Below are positions 52,307 to 59,017 of a stretch of DNA of 64,000 nt, in pieces (the first letter of the stretch is position 1; every line of letters starts with the position of its first letter). Both the position numbers and the translations under genes were made by a program. Source of the DNA: Oscillospiraceae bacterium (GTDB taxonomy: Bacteria; Bacillota; Clostridia; Oscillospirales; Ruminococcaceae); NCBI GenBank assembly GCA_017415165.1, contig JAFQIY010000016.1, positions 186,001 to 250,000 of the forward strand. Direction: 5' to 3'. The notes under the pieces were generated by a model. It ran no database searches. It saw only the letters and a list, made by a program, of their open reading frames with translations, and was not told the DNA's origin.

Positions 52307-53776
52307 TTAACTCTGAAAAGCCTTGTACCTCTCATAAGCCCTGTCCCACTCCGCAAAGCTGTCGGGCACGAAAGTCTTTACGCTGTCGGAAGCGGCAATA
52401 ATTTTTCTCGCCGCCTTGATGTCGGGAATTGCCCCAGCCGCAATAAGCTGAATAGCCGCGTTGCCGTAAGCCGTTGCCTCGATAGGTCCAGCCGTAACCT
52501 CACAGTTGCAGGCATTCGCCGTCATTCTGCAAAGCAGACCGTCCTTTGTTCCGCCGCCGATAAGATTTATTATGCGGTAATCCTTGCCCGTGCACGCCTT
52601 TATTTCGTCAAAAGCCTGACGGTATTTCAGCGCAAGGCTCTCGTAAATGCACCGCATAACCTCGCCAACCGTTTCGGGAACAGGCTGACCCGTACGCTTG
52701 CAGAAATCCTTGACACGCTGAGGAATATCTCCCTCGGGAACAAATTCGGTCGCATCGGGGTTGATGAAGCACTTGAACGGTTCAGCCGCAAGTGCAAGCT
52801 TTTCCAGTTCCGCAAAGGAATACTCCTGCCCCTCACGTCTGAACTGACGGCGGGACTCCTGTATCAGCCACAAGCCAATAATGTTTTTCAGGAACGTTGT
52901 TGTTCCGCCGTAGCCTGCCTCATTTGTAAGGTTAAGCTCCTCGGATTTTTCATTGATAAGCGGTTTGTCAAGCTCCGTGCCGAACAGCGACCACGTTCCG
53001 CAGGAAATAAAGATGAAGTCCTTTTCCTCGGTAGGAACAGCCGCAACAGCGCACTGTGTATCGTGACCGCAGACTGCGATAACGTCAGCCTTCGGTGCAT
53101 TAAGGTCGTGACAAATACTGTCGGAAAGCTTGCCAACAACCGTGCCCGACGGAACAATCTCCGTCAGCAAGTTCTGCGGAATATCAAGTGCCGTGAGCAC
53201 CTGCTCCGACCATATTTTTTTGTCAGCGTCCATCATCTGTGTTGTCGAAGCAATGGAAACCTCGCTCTTTTTCTGCCCCGTCAGCAGATAGTTGAACAGG
53301 TCGGGCATAAGCAGAAGCGTTTCGGCATTGTCAAGCATATGGGGACGATTTTTTCGAAGCGAAAGGAGCTGGAAAACCGTGTTGATATCCATAAACTGAT
53401 TGCCCGTGATTTTGTAGAACGGCTCTCTCGCAAACAGCTTCAGCGCCTCGTCAATCATACCGTTGTTGCGCTCGTCACGGTAATGCACAGGTGCTTCCAT
53501 CAGTGCACCGTCTGCACCAATCAGACCGAAATCCACGCCCCAGGTGTCCACGCCGATACTGTCAAAGCCGCCTGCAAGCACAGCCTTGGAAATGCCCTGC
53601 CGCACCTCGTAAAAAAGGCGGTAAATGTCCCAGTAGAACGTGCCACCAAGCTTCACAGGGTTGTTCTCAAAGCGGTGAATTTCCTCAAGGGAAATGGTTT
53701 CGCCGTTGAACTTGCCAAGCATAGCCCTGCCGCTTGAAGCACCGAAATCAAAAACGAGAACTCTTTTCTCACTCAT
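52307..53776 (-). CDS. L-fuculokinase (rhamnulokinase-type FGGY kinase)
   Basis: The 489-residue FGGY sugar kinase has the ATP-binding start VLVFDFGASSGRAMLGKF, the substrate motif DSIGVDTWGVDFGLIG, AVCGHDTQCAVAAVP and the adenosine motif NLIGGGTKDGLLCRMTANA. By sequence it is RhaB-like, but FucI, FucU and FucA around it and absence of RhaA indicate that it phosphorylates L-fuculose, as RhaB-type enzymes do in several gut Firmicutes. It overlaps fucU by 4 bp (ATGA). I leave the symbol empty because fucK and rhaB cannot be told apart by eye. Confidence 0.9.
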   Translation of the reverse strand: MSEKRVLVFDFGASSGRAMLGKFNGETISLEEIHRFENNPVKLGGTFYWDIYRLFYEVRQGISKAVLAGGFDSIGVDTWGVDFGLIGADGALMEAPVHYRDERNNGMIDEALKLFAREPFYKITGNQFMDINTVFQLLSLRKNRPHMLDNAETLLLMPDLFNYLLTGQKKSEVSIASTTQMMDADKKIWSEQVLTALDIPQNLLTEIVPSGTVVGKLSDSICHDLNAPKADVIAVCGHDTQCAVAAVPTEEKDFIFISCGTWSLFGTELDKPLINEKSEELNLTNEAGYGGTTTFLKNIIGLWLIQESRRQFRREGQEYSFAELEKLALAAEPFKCFINPDATEFVPEGDIPQRVKDFCKRTGQPVPETVGEVMRCIYESLALKYRQAFDEIKACTGKDYRIINLIGGGTKDGLLCRMTANACNCEVTAGPIEATAYGNAAIQLIAAGAIPDIKAARKIIAASDSVKTFVPDSFAEWDRAYERYKAFQS

Positions 53777-54201
53777 TTTACAACACCCTTTTTCAGAATG
53801 ATATTAGCGTAAATAGCCTCCTCACCTGTTGCAACAACAGCGTAAGCCGTCTTCGCACGCTCGTAGAAAGCGAAACGCTCAATCATCTCAATCTTGCAGT
53901 TTTCAGGCTCGTATTTGTTGATAATGTCCTTGTATTCGTCCCAGATTGTGGGAACAACAGGGTCACCCTTTACAACCTCCATCAGCATAACAGGCTTGTC
54001 TGTGTATGTATCGAGAGGAAACAATTGCATAATTGCATCAAGCAGTTCAGGTACACCGTGACCGTCACAGCGTACCACACGCCTGCCGTAGGTTTCCGCA
54101 GGGAAATTTCCGTCAGCAATTACGATTTCGTCACCGTGCCCCATTTCCATTAGTGTTTTCACCATTTCAGGCGAAAGAATTTTTGGTATGTTTTTGAGCA
54201 T
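53773..54201 (-). CDS. fucU: L-fucose mutarotase (RbsD/FucU family)
   Basis: FucU interconverts alpha- and beta-L-fucose so that FucI gets its anomer. The 142-residue product starts MLKNIPKILSPEMVKTLMEM, contains GHGDEIVIADGNFPAE and the C-terminal FYERAKTAYAVVATGE. Start ATG 54201 follows AAGGAGG; the longer frame is rejected. Translationally coupled to the kinase. Confidence 0.95.
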   Translation of the reverse strand: MLKNIPKILSPEMVKTLMEMGHGDEIVIADGNFPAETYGRRVVRCDGHGVPELLDAIMQLFPLDTYTDKPVMLMEVVKGDPVVPTIWDEYKDIINKYEPENCKIEMIERFAFYERAKTAYAVVATGEEAIYANIILKKGVVK

Positions 54202-54229
54202 AAATTTTCCTCCTTGTGTATGTAAAATA

Positions 54230-54628
54230 CTATTTATTCTTTCTGATATGTTCAGCAATAACCATTGCCACCAAGCTTACAAACCAAGAGCCAAATGACA
54301 TAACCAATGCCACGCCAGCTCTGAACGGAACAGCAATTATTTCCCACGAAGCATTTTGGTCATATATGCCGAAAAAATATATCACATAAATAACCACAGC
54401 TATTACCGCATAAATTGTCGCACCAAACTGAATTGAGAAAATCGTGCCGCCATCAAGATTATACGTTTTTCTGAGATAATGTCGTGTTGCCCCATACGCT
54501 GCAATCATAGCAATAATCACTATAGCCTCAAAAGCACCCAACGAAATTGCCGCCAAAAACTGAAGCAAAAGAAAAAGCATTGCAATTCCGAATTTTGTCC
54601 GTTTTGGAATTATATCTTCATTTCTCAA
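54230..54628 (-). CDS. Small multi-span membrane protein, unknown function
   Basis: The 132-residue product has about four hydrophobic helices (IAMLFLLLQFLAAISLGAF, AIVIIAMIAAYG, AVIAVVIYVIYFFGI, LVMSFGSWFVSLVAMVIA). No family recognised. TTG at 54628 lies six bases after GAGGTG; a GTG three codons earlier overlaps that ribosome site. The leader ATTCAATAAGAGGTG is shared with the NADAR and 106-residue genes. Confidence 0.6.
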   Translation of the reverse strand: MRNEDIIPKRTKFGIAMLFLLLQFLAAISLGAFEAIVIIAMIAAYGATRHYLRKTYNLDGGTIFSIQFGATIYAVIAVVIYVIYFFGIYDQNASWEIIAVPFRAGVALVMSFGSWFVSLVAMVIAEHIRKNK

Positions 54629-54639
54629 TTTTGTCACCT

Positions 54640-54739
54640 CTTATTGAATGTGATAGGCAGACTCCCGATGTTTCACGAAGTGAAACTCGGATACAAACTG
54701 CTTGCGGTTTGTATTTCACTCTCCACACTCCAAACACAA
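54640..54739. repeat. Hairpins and one heptamer arm between the membrane-protein and MazG genes
   Basis: GTTTCAC gaa GTGAAAC (54669-54685) and ATACAAAC tgcttgcg GTTTGTAT (54692-54715) are followed by TTCACTCTCCACACTCCAAAC (GGAGTGT-type arm, listed here as TTCACTCTCC and ACACTCCAAAC), 54716-54736. No coding frame is supported. Confidence 0.7.
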
Positions 54740-55066
54740 TCATTCATCCCTGTTCACCGACTTCTCCACGCTGAACCCATCGGGGTAACGCTTTTTCAGC
54801 TTGTCAATGTTCATCTGAAAAATGTCCTCCAAATCGTAGCCGATAGCCGTTGCGGTTTCTGCAAGATACCACGCAACATCACCAAGCTCCTTTGCAAGCT
54901 TTTCCTTGTCAAGCTCGTGACCCTGTGCAAGATGCTTTTTCACAATATCAATCGCCTCGCCAGACTCGCCGCAAAGTCCCATCACACCGTTTATCAGCAC
55001 GTCCTTTTTGTCAAGTTCAGGGTTAAGCGTAACCATAGCAAGCTTCTGATATTCGTTTATTGTCAT
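54740..55066 (-). CDS. MazG-like nucleotide pyrophosphohydrolase
   Basis: The 108-residue product begins MTINEYQKLAMVTLNPEL and shows the MazG metal-binding pattern in two helices: GLCGESGEAIDIVKK (E-x-x-E) and KLAKELGDVAWYLAETA (E-x-x-D). Such enzymes hydrolyse (d)NTPs to monophosphates for housecleaning. ATG 55066 follows AAGGAA; an upstream frame is rejected. Confidence 0.88.
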   Translation of the reverse strand: MTINEYQKLAMVTLNPELDKKDVLINGVMGLCGESGEAIDIVKKHLAQGHELDKEKLAKELGDVAWYLAETATAIGYDLEDIFQMNIDKLKKRYPDGFSVEKSVNRDE

Positions 55067-55136
55067 ATTTTCAATTCCTTCCTCAAAGTAATGAGTTTGA
55101 AAAACGAACAAGTTCGTTTAACGGAGTATGGATTTT

Positions 55137-55172
55137 TTCACTCCTAACTCCACTCTCCACACTCCAAACTAT
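55137..55172. repeat. GGAGTGT-type heptamer arm forming the 3' end of the kinase gene
   Basis: CTCCTAACTCC ACTCTCC ACACTCC AAACTAT at 7-bp steps. On the minus strand it reads in frame through the last nine codons (NSLECGEWS) and stop of the P-loop kinase gene. Confidence 0.78.
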
Positions 55173-55647
55173 TCAAGTACCACACATCAATCTCACTCTC
55201 ATCAGGCACCTCAAAAAGCCTCTCCAGCTTTTCAAGCAAGCCCTCATCAAGAAAATACGCCTTGGTTTTCCCCTCGGCAACCTCTTTGTTACGCTTGTCA
55301 ATGTTCCTCTGCCAGTCATCGTCGGAAATGTCAATGTAGTGGAACTCACATTCGTAACCTCGGCTTTCGTAGAATTGCCGTGCAAAGTCACGGTCAGCCC
55401 TGCTCCAGAAGCCCCACTCCAGTATGATGTTCACACCGATTTCCAGCAGTTCAACCGACTTGCTGAAAAGATAATCGTGAATACGATTACAGATTTCATC
55501 GTGTTTGTCTCCGAGATTTCCGTCAAACACCGACAACGTTATCTCGTCGCAGGACAGCACCGCCGCACCCAGTTTCTTCCGCAACGTTTCGGTGTAAAAG
55601 CTTTTTCCGCTGCAAATTTTTCCGCAGATTAAGATTGCTTTTGGCAT
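55144..55647 (-). CDS. P-loop ATPase/kinase (AAA_33 type)
   Basis: The 167-residue protein has Walker A ICGKICSGKS (about 7-16), a DEIT segment and EWGFWSRADRDFARQFY with the lid arginines (RNIDKRNKEV), typical of small zeta-toxin/polynucleotide-kinase-like P-loop proteins that phosphorylate small molecules or RNA. Substrate unknown. The last nine residues are encoded by a dispersed heptamer repeat, so the native C-terminus has been changed. TGAGG before ATG; 14 bp after the HAD gene. Confidence 0.8.
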   Translation of the reverse strand: MPKAILICGKICSGKSFYTETLRKKLGAAVLSCDEITLSVFDGNLGDKHDEICNRIHDYLFSKSVELLEIGVNIILEWGFWSRADRDFARQFYESRGYECEFHYIDISDDDWQRNIDKRNKEVAEGKTKAYFLDEGLLEKLERLFEVPDESEIDVWYLNSLECGEWS

Positions 55648-55661
55648 TTCGTTACCTCATA

Positions 55662-56279
55662 TCAAAATATATTCGTCAGTTCAAGCAAATTATCAACAAC
55701 ATAATCCGCTTCATAATCTTCATTTTCAGGTGTCTGATAAACCGCAAATCCTTGTCTTATCCACACGGTTTTCATACCAAGTTTTTTCGCAGGGTAAATG
55801 TCATTGTCAAGCCTGTCACCAACCATAACAGCATTTTCTGACGCACATTCTGCTTGTTCAAGTGCATACCGAAAAATCCTCTCGTCAGGCTTTGCAAATC
55901 CAAGCTCTGCCGAAGCCGCAACAACATCTATGTACCTGCTCAAACCCCAGTTTTCAAGCCTTTCGGCAGTACCCAGACTTTGATTTGCGATTACACCGAT
56001 TTTGTAGCCCTTACCCCAAAGATATTTCAACACCCTTTCCGCATCAGGATACAAAATCTCGTCCTCCTTATGCCAAGGCGTTTTCGTCAAACCAAAATAT
56101 TTTATCGCTTCAATATCACCCTTCAAATTCTGCTTTGCAAAATAAATCAGCTTTTCATTGAACTGCTCAAAGGTTATATCCGTGCCTGAAATTGCGTCAC
56201 GAATTCTGTGTCTGTAAGCCTCTGTTTCATCAACAAGCGTTGAGCCGATATCGAAGAAAATCCATTTTACAAGTTTCAT
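55662..56279 (-). CDS. HAD-superfamily hydrolase
   Basis: The 205-residue protein has the HAD motifs FFDIGSTLVD (nucleophile Asp about 8; the second Asp of the usual DxD is replaced by Gly), VIANQS (motif II) and GDRLDNDIYPAKKLG (motif III-IV). The DIG variant lacks the general acid of phosphatases, as in some HAD dehalogenase-like members, so activity is uncertain. ATG 56279 follows GGGG; the longer frame is rejected. Confidence 0.8.
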   Translation of the reverse strand: MKLVKWIFFDIGSTLVDETEAYRHRIRDAISGTDITFEQFNEKLIYFAKQNLKGDIEAIKYFGLTKTPWHKEDEILYPDAERVLKYLWGKGYKIGVIANQSLGTAERLENWGLSRYIDVVAASAELGFAKPDERIFRYALEQAECASENAVMVGDRLDNDIYPAKKLGMKTVWIRQGFAVYQTPENEDYEADYVVDNLLELTNIF

Positions 56280-56344
56280 CTTGTTACCCCATAAATTCAC
56301 TCTCGGCAAAAGCGGCAGCACCGTCATTGCCCAAAATAAATCAG

Positions 56345-56403
56345 TAAGGGACGGGAAACCCGTCCCCTACAATTGCGAATTGCGCATTACGAATTACGCA
56401 TTG
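56345..56403. repeat. Hairpin plus AATTGCG-type heptamers after fucO
   Basis: GGGACGGG aaa CCCGTCCC CTACA followed by CAATTGC GAATTGC GCATTAC GAATTAC GCATTGA at 7-bp steps, ending at the fucO stop codon. Confidence 0.78.
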
Positions 56404-56406
56404 AAA

Positions 56407-57552
56407 TTACATAAGAGAGTTGTAAAGTGCTGTGATATCTTCAACGGAAGTATCCTTAGGGTTGCCGGGACGGCAAGCGTCATCGTAAGCAGACTGTGCA
56501 AGGAAAGGAATATCCTCAGCCTTAACGATTTCCTTGAGGTCAGCAGGAATGCCAACATCAACGGAAAGCTGCTTAACAGCGTCGATTGCAGCCTTTCTGT
56601 ATTCTTCCTGTGTCATATCGTCAACGCCCTTAACACCCATTGCACGAGCAATTTCACGGTACTTCTCGCCTGTTGCTTCAGCGTTGTATTCCATAACTGT
56701 CGGAAGAATGATTGCGTTTGCAACACCGTGTGGTGTGTCGTAAAGTGCACCAAGCGGGTGAGCCATTGAGTGAACAATACCAAGACCAACGTTGGAGAAG
56801 CCCATACCTGCAACGTACTGACCGAGAGCCATATCTGCTCTGCCTTCCTTTGTGTTTTCAACTGCACCGCGGAGACTTCTTGCGATAATTTCGATAGCCT
56901 TGAGGTGGAACATATCAGAAAGCTCCCAAGCACCCTTTGTGATGTAGCCTTCGATAGCGTGTGTAAGAGCGTCCATACCTGTTGCAGCTGTGAGTCCCTT
57001 AGGCATTGTTTCAGTCATATCAGGGTCAACGAAAGCAACTACAGGGATATCGTGCGGGTCAACGCAAACCATCTTTCTGTTCTTTTCAACGTCTGTGATA
57101 ACGTAGTTGATTGTAACCTCAGCAGCAGTACCTGCTGTTGTAGGAACTGCAAAAATAGGCACGCACTTGTTCTTTGTGTCAGCAACACCTTCAAGGCTTC
57201 TTACATCAGCAAATTCAGGGTTTGTGATGATGATACCGATAGCCTTAGCTGTGTCCATAGAAGAACCGCCGCCGATTGCGATGATGTAGTCAGCACCGGC
57301 AGCCTTGATAGCTTCAACGCCAGCCTGTACGTTTTCGATAGTTGGGTTAGGCTTGATATCGGAGAAAATCTCGTAAGCAAGACCTGCGTTATCAAGAATG
57401 TCAGTAACCTTCTTTGTAAGACCGAACTTGATAAGGTCAGGGTCGGAGCAAACGAGAGCCTTCTTGAAGCCTCTGCCCTTTGCCTCGTCAGCAATTGCAT
57501 TGATAGCGCCAGCGCCGTGGTAGGAAGTTTCGTTGAGAATAAATCTGTTCAT
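56407..57552 (-). CDS. fucO: Lactaldehyde reductase (iron-type alcohol dehydrogenase)
   Basis: FucO reduces L-lactaldehyde from the FucA reaction to L-1,2-propanediol with NADH. The 381-residue protein has the group III ADH pattern: NETSYHGAGAINAIADEA, IAIGGGSSMDTAKAIGI, the iron ligands around GMDALTHAIEGY and GIVHSMAHPLGALYDTPHGVANA. AAAGGAAC precedes the ATG. Length and N-terminus (MNRFILNETSYHG) match FucO closely. Confidence 0.94.
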   Translation of the reverse strand: MNRFILNETSYHGAGAINAIADEAKGRGFKKALVCSDPDLIKFGLTKKVTDILDNAGLAYEIFSDIKPNPTIENVQAGVEAIKAAGADYIIAIGGGSSMDTAKAIGIIITNPEFADVRSLEGVADTKNKCVPIFAVPTTAGTAAEVTINYVITDVEKNRKMVCVDPHDIPVVAFVDPDMTETMPKGLTAATGMDALTHAIEGYITKGAWELSDMFHLKAIEIIARSLRGAVENTKEGRADMALGQYVAGMGFSNVGLGIVHSMAHPLGALYDTPHGVANAIILPTVMEYNAEATGEKYREIARAMGVKGVDDMTQEEYRKAAIDAVKQLSVDVGIPADLKEIVKAEDIPFLAQSAYDDACRPGNPKDTSVEDITALYNSLM

Positions 57553-57588
57553 AGTTTTCAGTTCCTTTCATTATATTATTTTGTTGTT

Positions 57589-57620
57589 AAAGTTTGGAGT
57601 GTGGAGAGTGGAGTGTGGAG
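57589..57620. repeat. GGAGTGT-type heptamer arm downstream of the four-helix-bundle gene
   Basis: AGTTTGG AGTGTGG AGAGTGG AGTGTGG AGTTATT at exact 7-bp steps; the gene's TAA stop is part of the last unit. Confidence 0.85.
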
Positions 57621-57980
57621 TTATTTGTCAAGCTGTTCCTTTAATGTTTTGGTTGAGGAGGACAGCATTTTTCTTATTTCTTCACATTCCGAATAGATGC
57701 TCTCAAAAGCATTTTTTTCAATATATCCTGTTTCATATAAAAGTTCAAGCCAGTACTTTGTTTCATTGCATTCCTTCAATGCCGTGTAAAGCTTATATGC
57801 GAAATCATTTTTACTGAATGCACATTCCGCTTCAGAAATATTTGCACCAATGCTTGTACCGCTTCTCAATACCTGCTTTGATAAAACATATTCCCGTTTG
57901 TCCTCACATAAATACTTATACATATTTATAATTCGGACAGCGAATTTCTTGCTTTTATTTCTGACTGTATCATTGTAAAT
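57621..57980 (-). CDS. Four-helix-bundle protein (23S rRNA intervening-sequence/Avd-like), start uncertain
   Basis: The protein matches the S23/IVP family: YKYLCEDKREYVLSKQVL, RSGTSIGANISEAE, KLYTALKECNETKYWLELL. From the first ATG (57923) it has 100 residues, but codons upstream read NKSKKFAVRIIN, which is family sequence, so the true N-terminus lies further out. The frame is open to the repeat at 57981; the best candidate start is ATT at 57980, five bases after GAGGAG, giving about 120 residues, the family length. Both ends abut inverted heptamer arms. The family is known from 23S rRNA insertions and retroelements; no such partner is visible. Role unknown. Confidence 0.72.
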   Translation of the reverse strand: MYNDTVRNKSKKFAVRIINMYKYLCEDKREYVLSKQVLRSGTSIGANISEAECAFSKNDFAYKLYTALKECNETKYWLELLYETGYIEKNAFESIYSECEEIRKMLSSSTKTLKEQLDK

Positions 57981-58016
57981 AATAACTCCTCACTCCACTC
58001 TCCAAACTCCTCACTT
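57979..58016. repeat. GGAGTGT-type heptamer arm upstream of the four-helix-bundle gene
   Basis: Inverted relative to 57589-57620: AATAACTCC TCACTCC ACTCTCC AAACTCC TCACTTA. It may supply the gene's ribosome site (GAGGAG on the minus strand). Confidence 0.83.
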
Positions 58017-58020
58017 AAAA

Positions 58021-58710
58021 TTACTTGTCCCCGTAAGGATACTTTTTGTATCCAGGGTGTCTGCCCGTAACCTTGTAGTTTTCGCGCATACTGCAAAGTC
58101 TGTCAATGTTCTCACGGGAGATTTCCCTCTCACCGCCGAGAAGGTGTGCTGTAAGAGAAATTTTTGCGAAAAGTTCGAGAGTTTCCATTCTGTAGTACGC
58201 TGTAATCAGGTCAGCGCCAACCGAAAGTGCGCCGTGATTCTGCAGAAGCATTACGTCGTGCTCCTCAAGGTACGGCGTAATTGCCTCAGGCACTTCATAT
58301 GTAGACGGTGTGCCGTAAGGTGTAACTGGAATTGAGCCGATTGCGATAACCGATTCAATCATTGTGTAGCCGTCAAGCGCCTTGTTTGCCACAGCGTAGC
58401 CCGTTGCCGTAGGCGGATGAGCGTGAAGCACTGAGCCAACGTCATCTCTTACCTCGTAGCAGCGCAGGTGCATCTTGATTTCGGAGGAAGGTCTGTAGCC
58501 CTCCAGCGCTTCAAGCACCTCGCCCTTTGCGTTGATTTTTACGATTTTGTCGGGAGTGATGAAGCACTTGCTTATTCCTGTAGGAGTGGCAAGGAAGGTG
58601 TCATCATCAAGCTTGACGGAGAGATTTCCGTCATTTGCAGCAACCCAGCCGAGCTGCCACATTTTATGGCAGATGTCACACATCTGCTCCTTTATCTGCT
58701 GTTCATTCAT
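58021..58710 (-). CDS. fucA: L-fuculose-1-phosphate aldolase
   Basis: This class II aldolase splits L-fuculose-1-phosphate into dihydroxyacetone phosphate and L-lactaldehyde. The 229-residue product has NDGNLSVKL, TPTGISKCF, PSSEIKMHL, the zinc-binding LHAHPPTATGYA and MLLQNHGALSVGAD motifs. Start ATG 58710 (MNEQQIKEQM) follows AAAGGA; the frame is open 63 codons further but that covers the promoter. First gene of the minus-strand fucose locus, behind promoter 58774-58802. Confidence 0.94.
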   Translation of the reverse strand: MNEQQIKEQMCDICHKMWQLGWVAANDGNLSVKLDDDTFLATPTGISKCFITPDKIVKINAKGEVLEALEGYRPSSEIKMHLRCYEVRDDVGSVLHAHPPTATGYAVANKALDGYTMIESVIAIGSIPVTPYGTPSTYEVPEAITPYLEEHDVMLLQNHGALSVGADLITAYYRMETLELFAKISLTAHLLGGEREISRENIDRLCSMRENYKVTGRHPGYKKYPYGDK

Positions 58711-58773
58711 TGGTATCAGTCCTTTGTGTTTTTTACTATGTGTAATTGTTTTCACCAACACATTTATGTATAT

Positions 58774-58802
58774 ATTATACAACATTTTTCCAAAAAAGTC
58801 TA
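58774..58802 (-). promoter_or_regulatory. Promoter of fucA
   Basis: Minus strand TAGACT (58802-58797), 17-bp spacer, TATAAT (58779-58774). Confidence 0.72.
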
Positions 58803-58839
58803 TAATTTTGCCGCACTGCACTAAAAAATAAATTGCGCA

Positions 58840-58863
58840 CTTTTTGTACACCTTGCACAAAAG
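58840..58863. promoter_or_regulatory. Possible operator between fucA and ppk promoters
   Basis: CTTTTTGTAC accttg CACAAAAG is an imperfect palindrome lying 38 bp upstream of the fucA -35 and 25 bp upstream of the ppk -35. It could bind a fucose or general regulator; no regulator gene is visible nearby. Confidence 0.35.
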
Positions 58864-58887
58864 GTCAGCATCATATATTACCCTGCC

Positions 58888-58916
58888 TTGACTTTTCATC
58901 TATACGGAACTATAAT
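58888..58916 (+). promoter_or_regulatory. Promoter of ppk1
   Basis: TTGACT (58888-58893), 17-bp spacer, TATAAT (58911-58916). Confidence 0.85.
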
Positions 58917-58936
58917 TATAGTATAATTCACAATTC

Positions 58937-58998
58937 AAATCCGTCCGACGAAGTCGGACTCCTTAATTATTCATTATTCACTATTCATCATTCACTAC
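58937..58998. repeat. TGAATAA-type heptamer repeat with hairpin in the ppk1 leader
   Basis: GTCCGAC gaa GTCGGAC (58942-58958) followed by CCTTAATTATTCATTATTCACTA-type units; on the minus strand TGAATGA TGAATAG TGAATAA TGAATAA TTAAGG at 7-bp steps. Related to one half of the 12.0 and 30.3 kb elements. Confidence 0.78.
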
Positions 58999-59017
58999 AA
59001 AAGCAGGAGGTTATCCT

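Noticed and set aside
52307-53776. Rhamnose pathway instead of fucose
   Set aside because: The kinase is RhaB-like, but FucI, FucU, FucA-type aldolase and FucO surround it and no RhaA or RhaD is present.
55104-55115. CGAACAAGTTCG as a second LexA box
   Set aside because: Half-sites are two bases apart instead of four, and it does not overlap a promoter.
57621-57980. Accessory protein (Avd) of a diversity-generating retroelement
   Set aside because: No reverse transcriptase, template or variable repeat is visible in the window.
58711-58899. 63-residue N-terminal extension of fucA
   Set aside because: It covers the promoter hexamers and is absent from class II aldolases; AAAGGA precedes the internal ATG.
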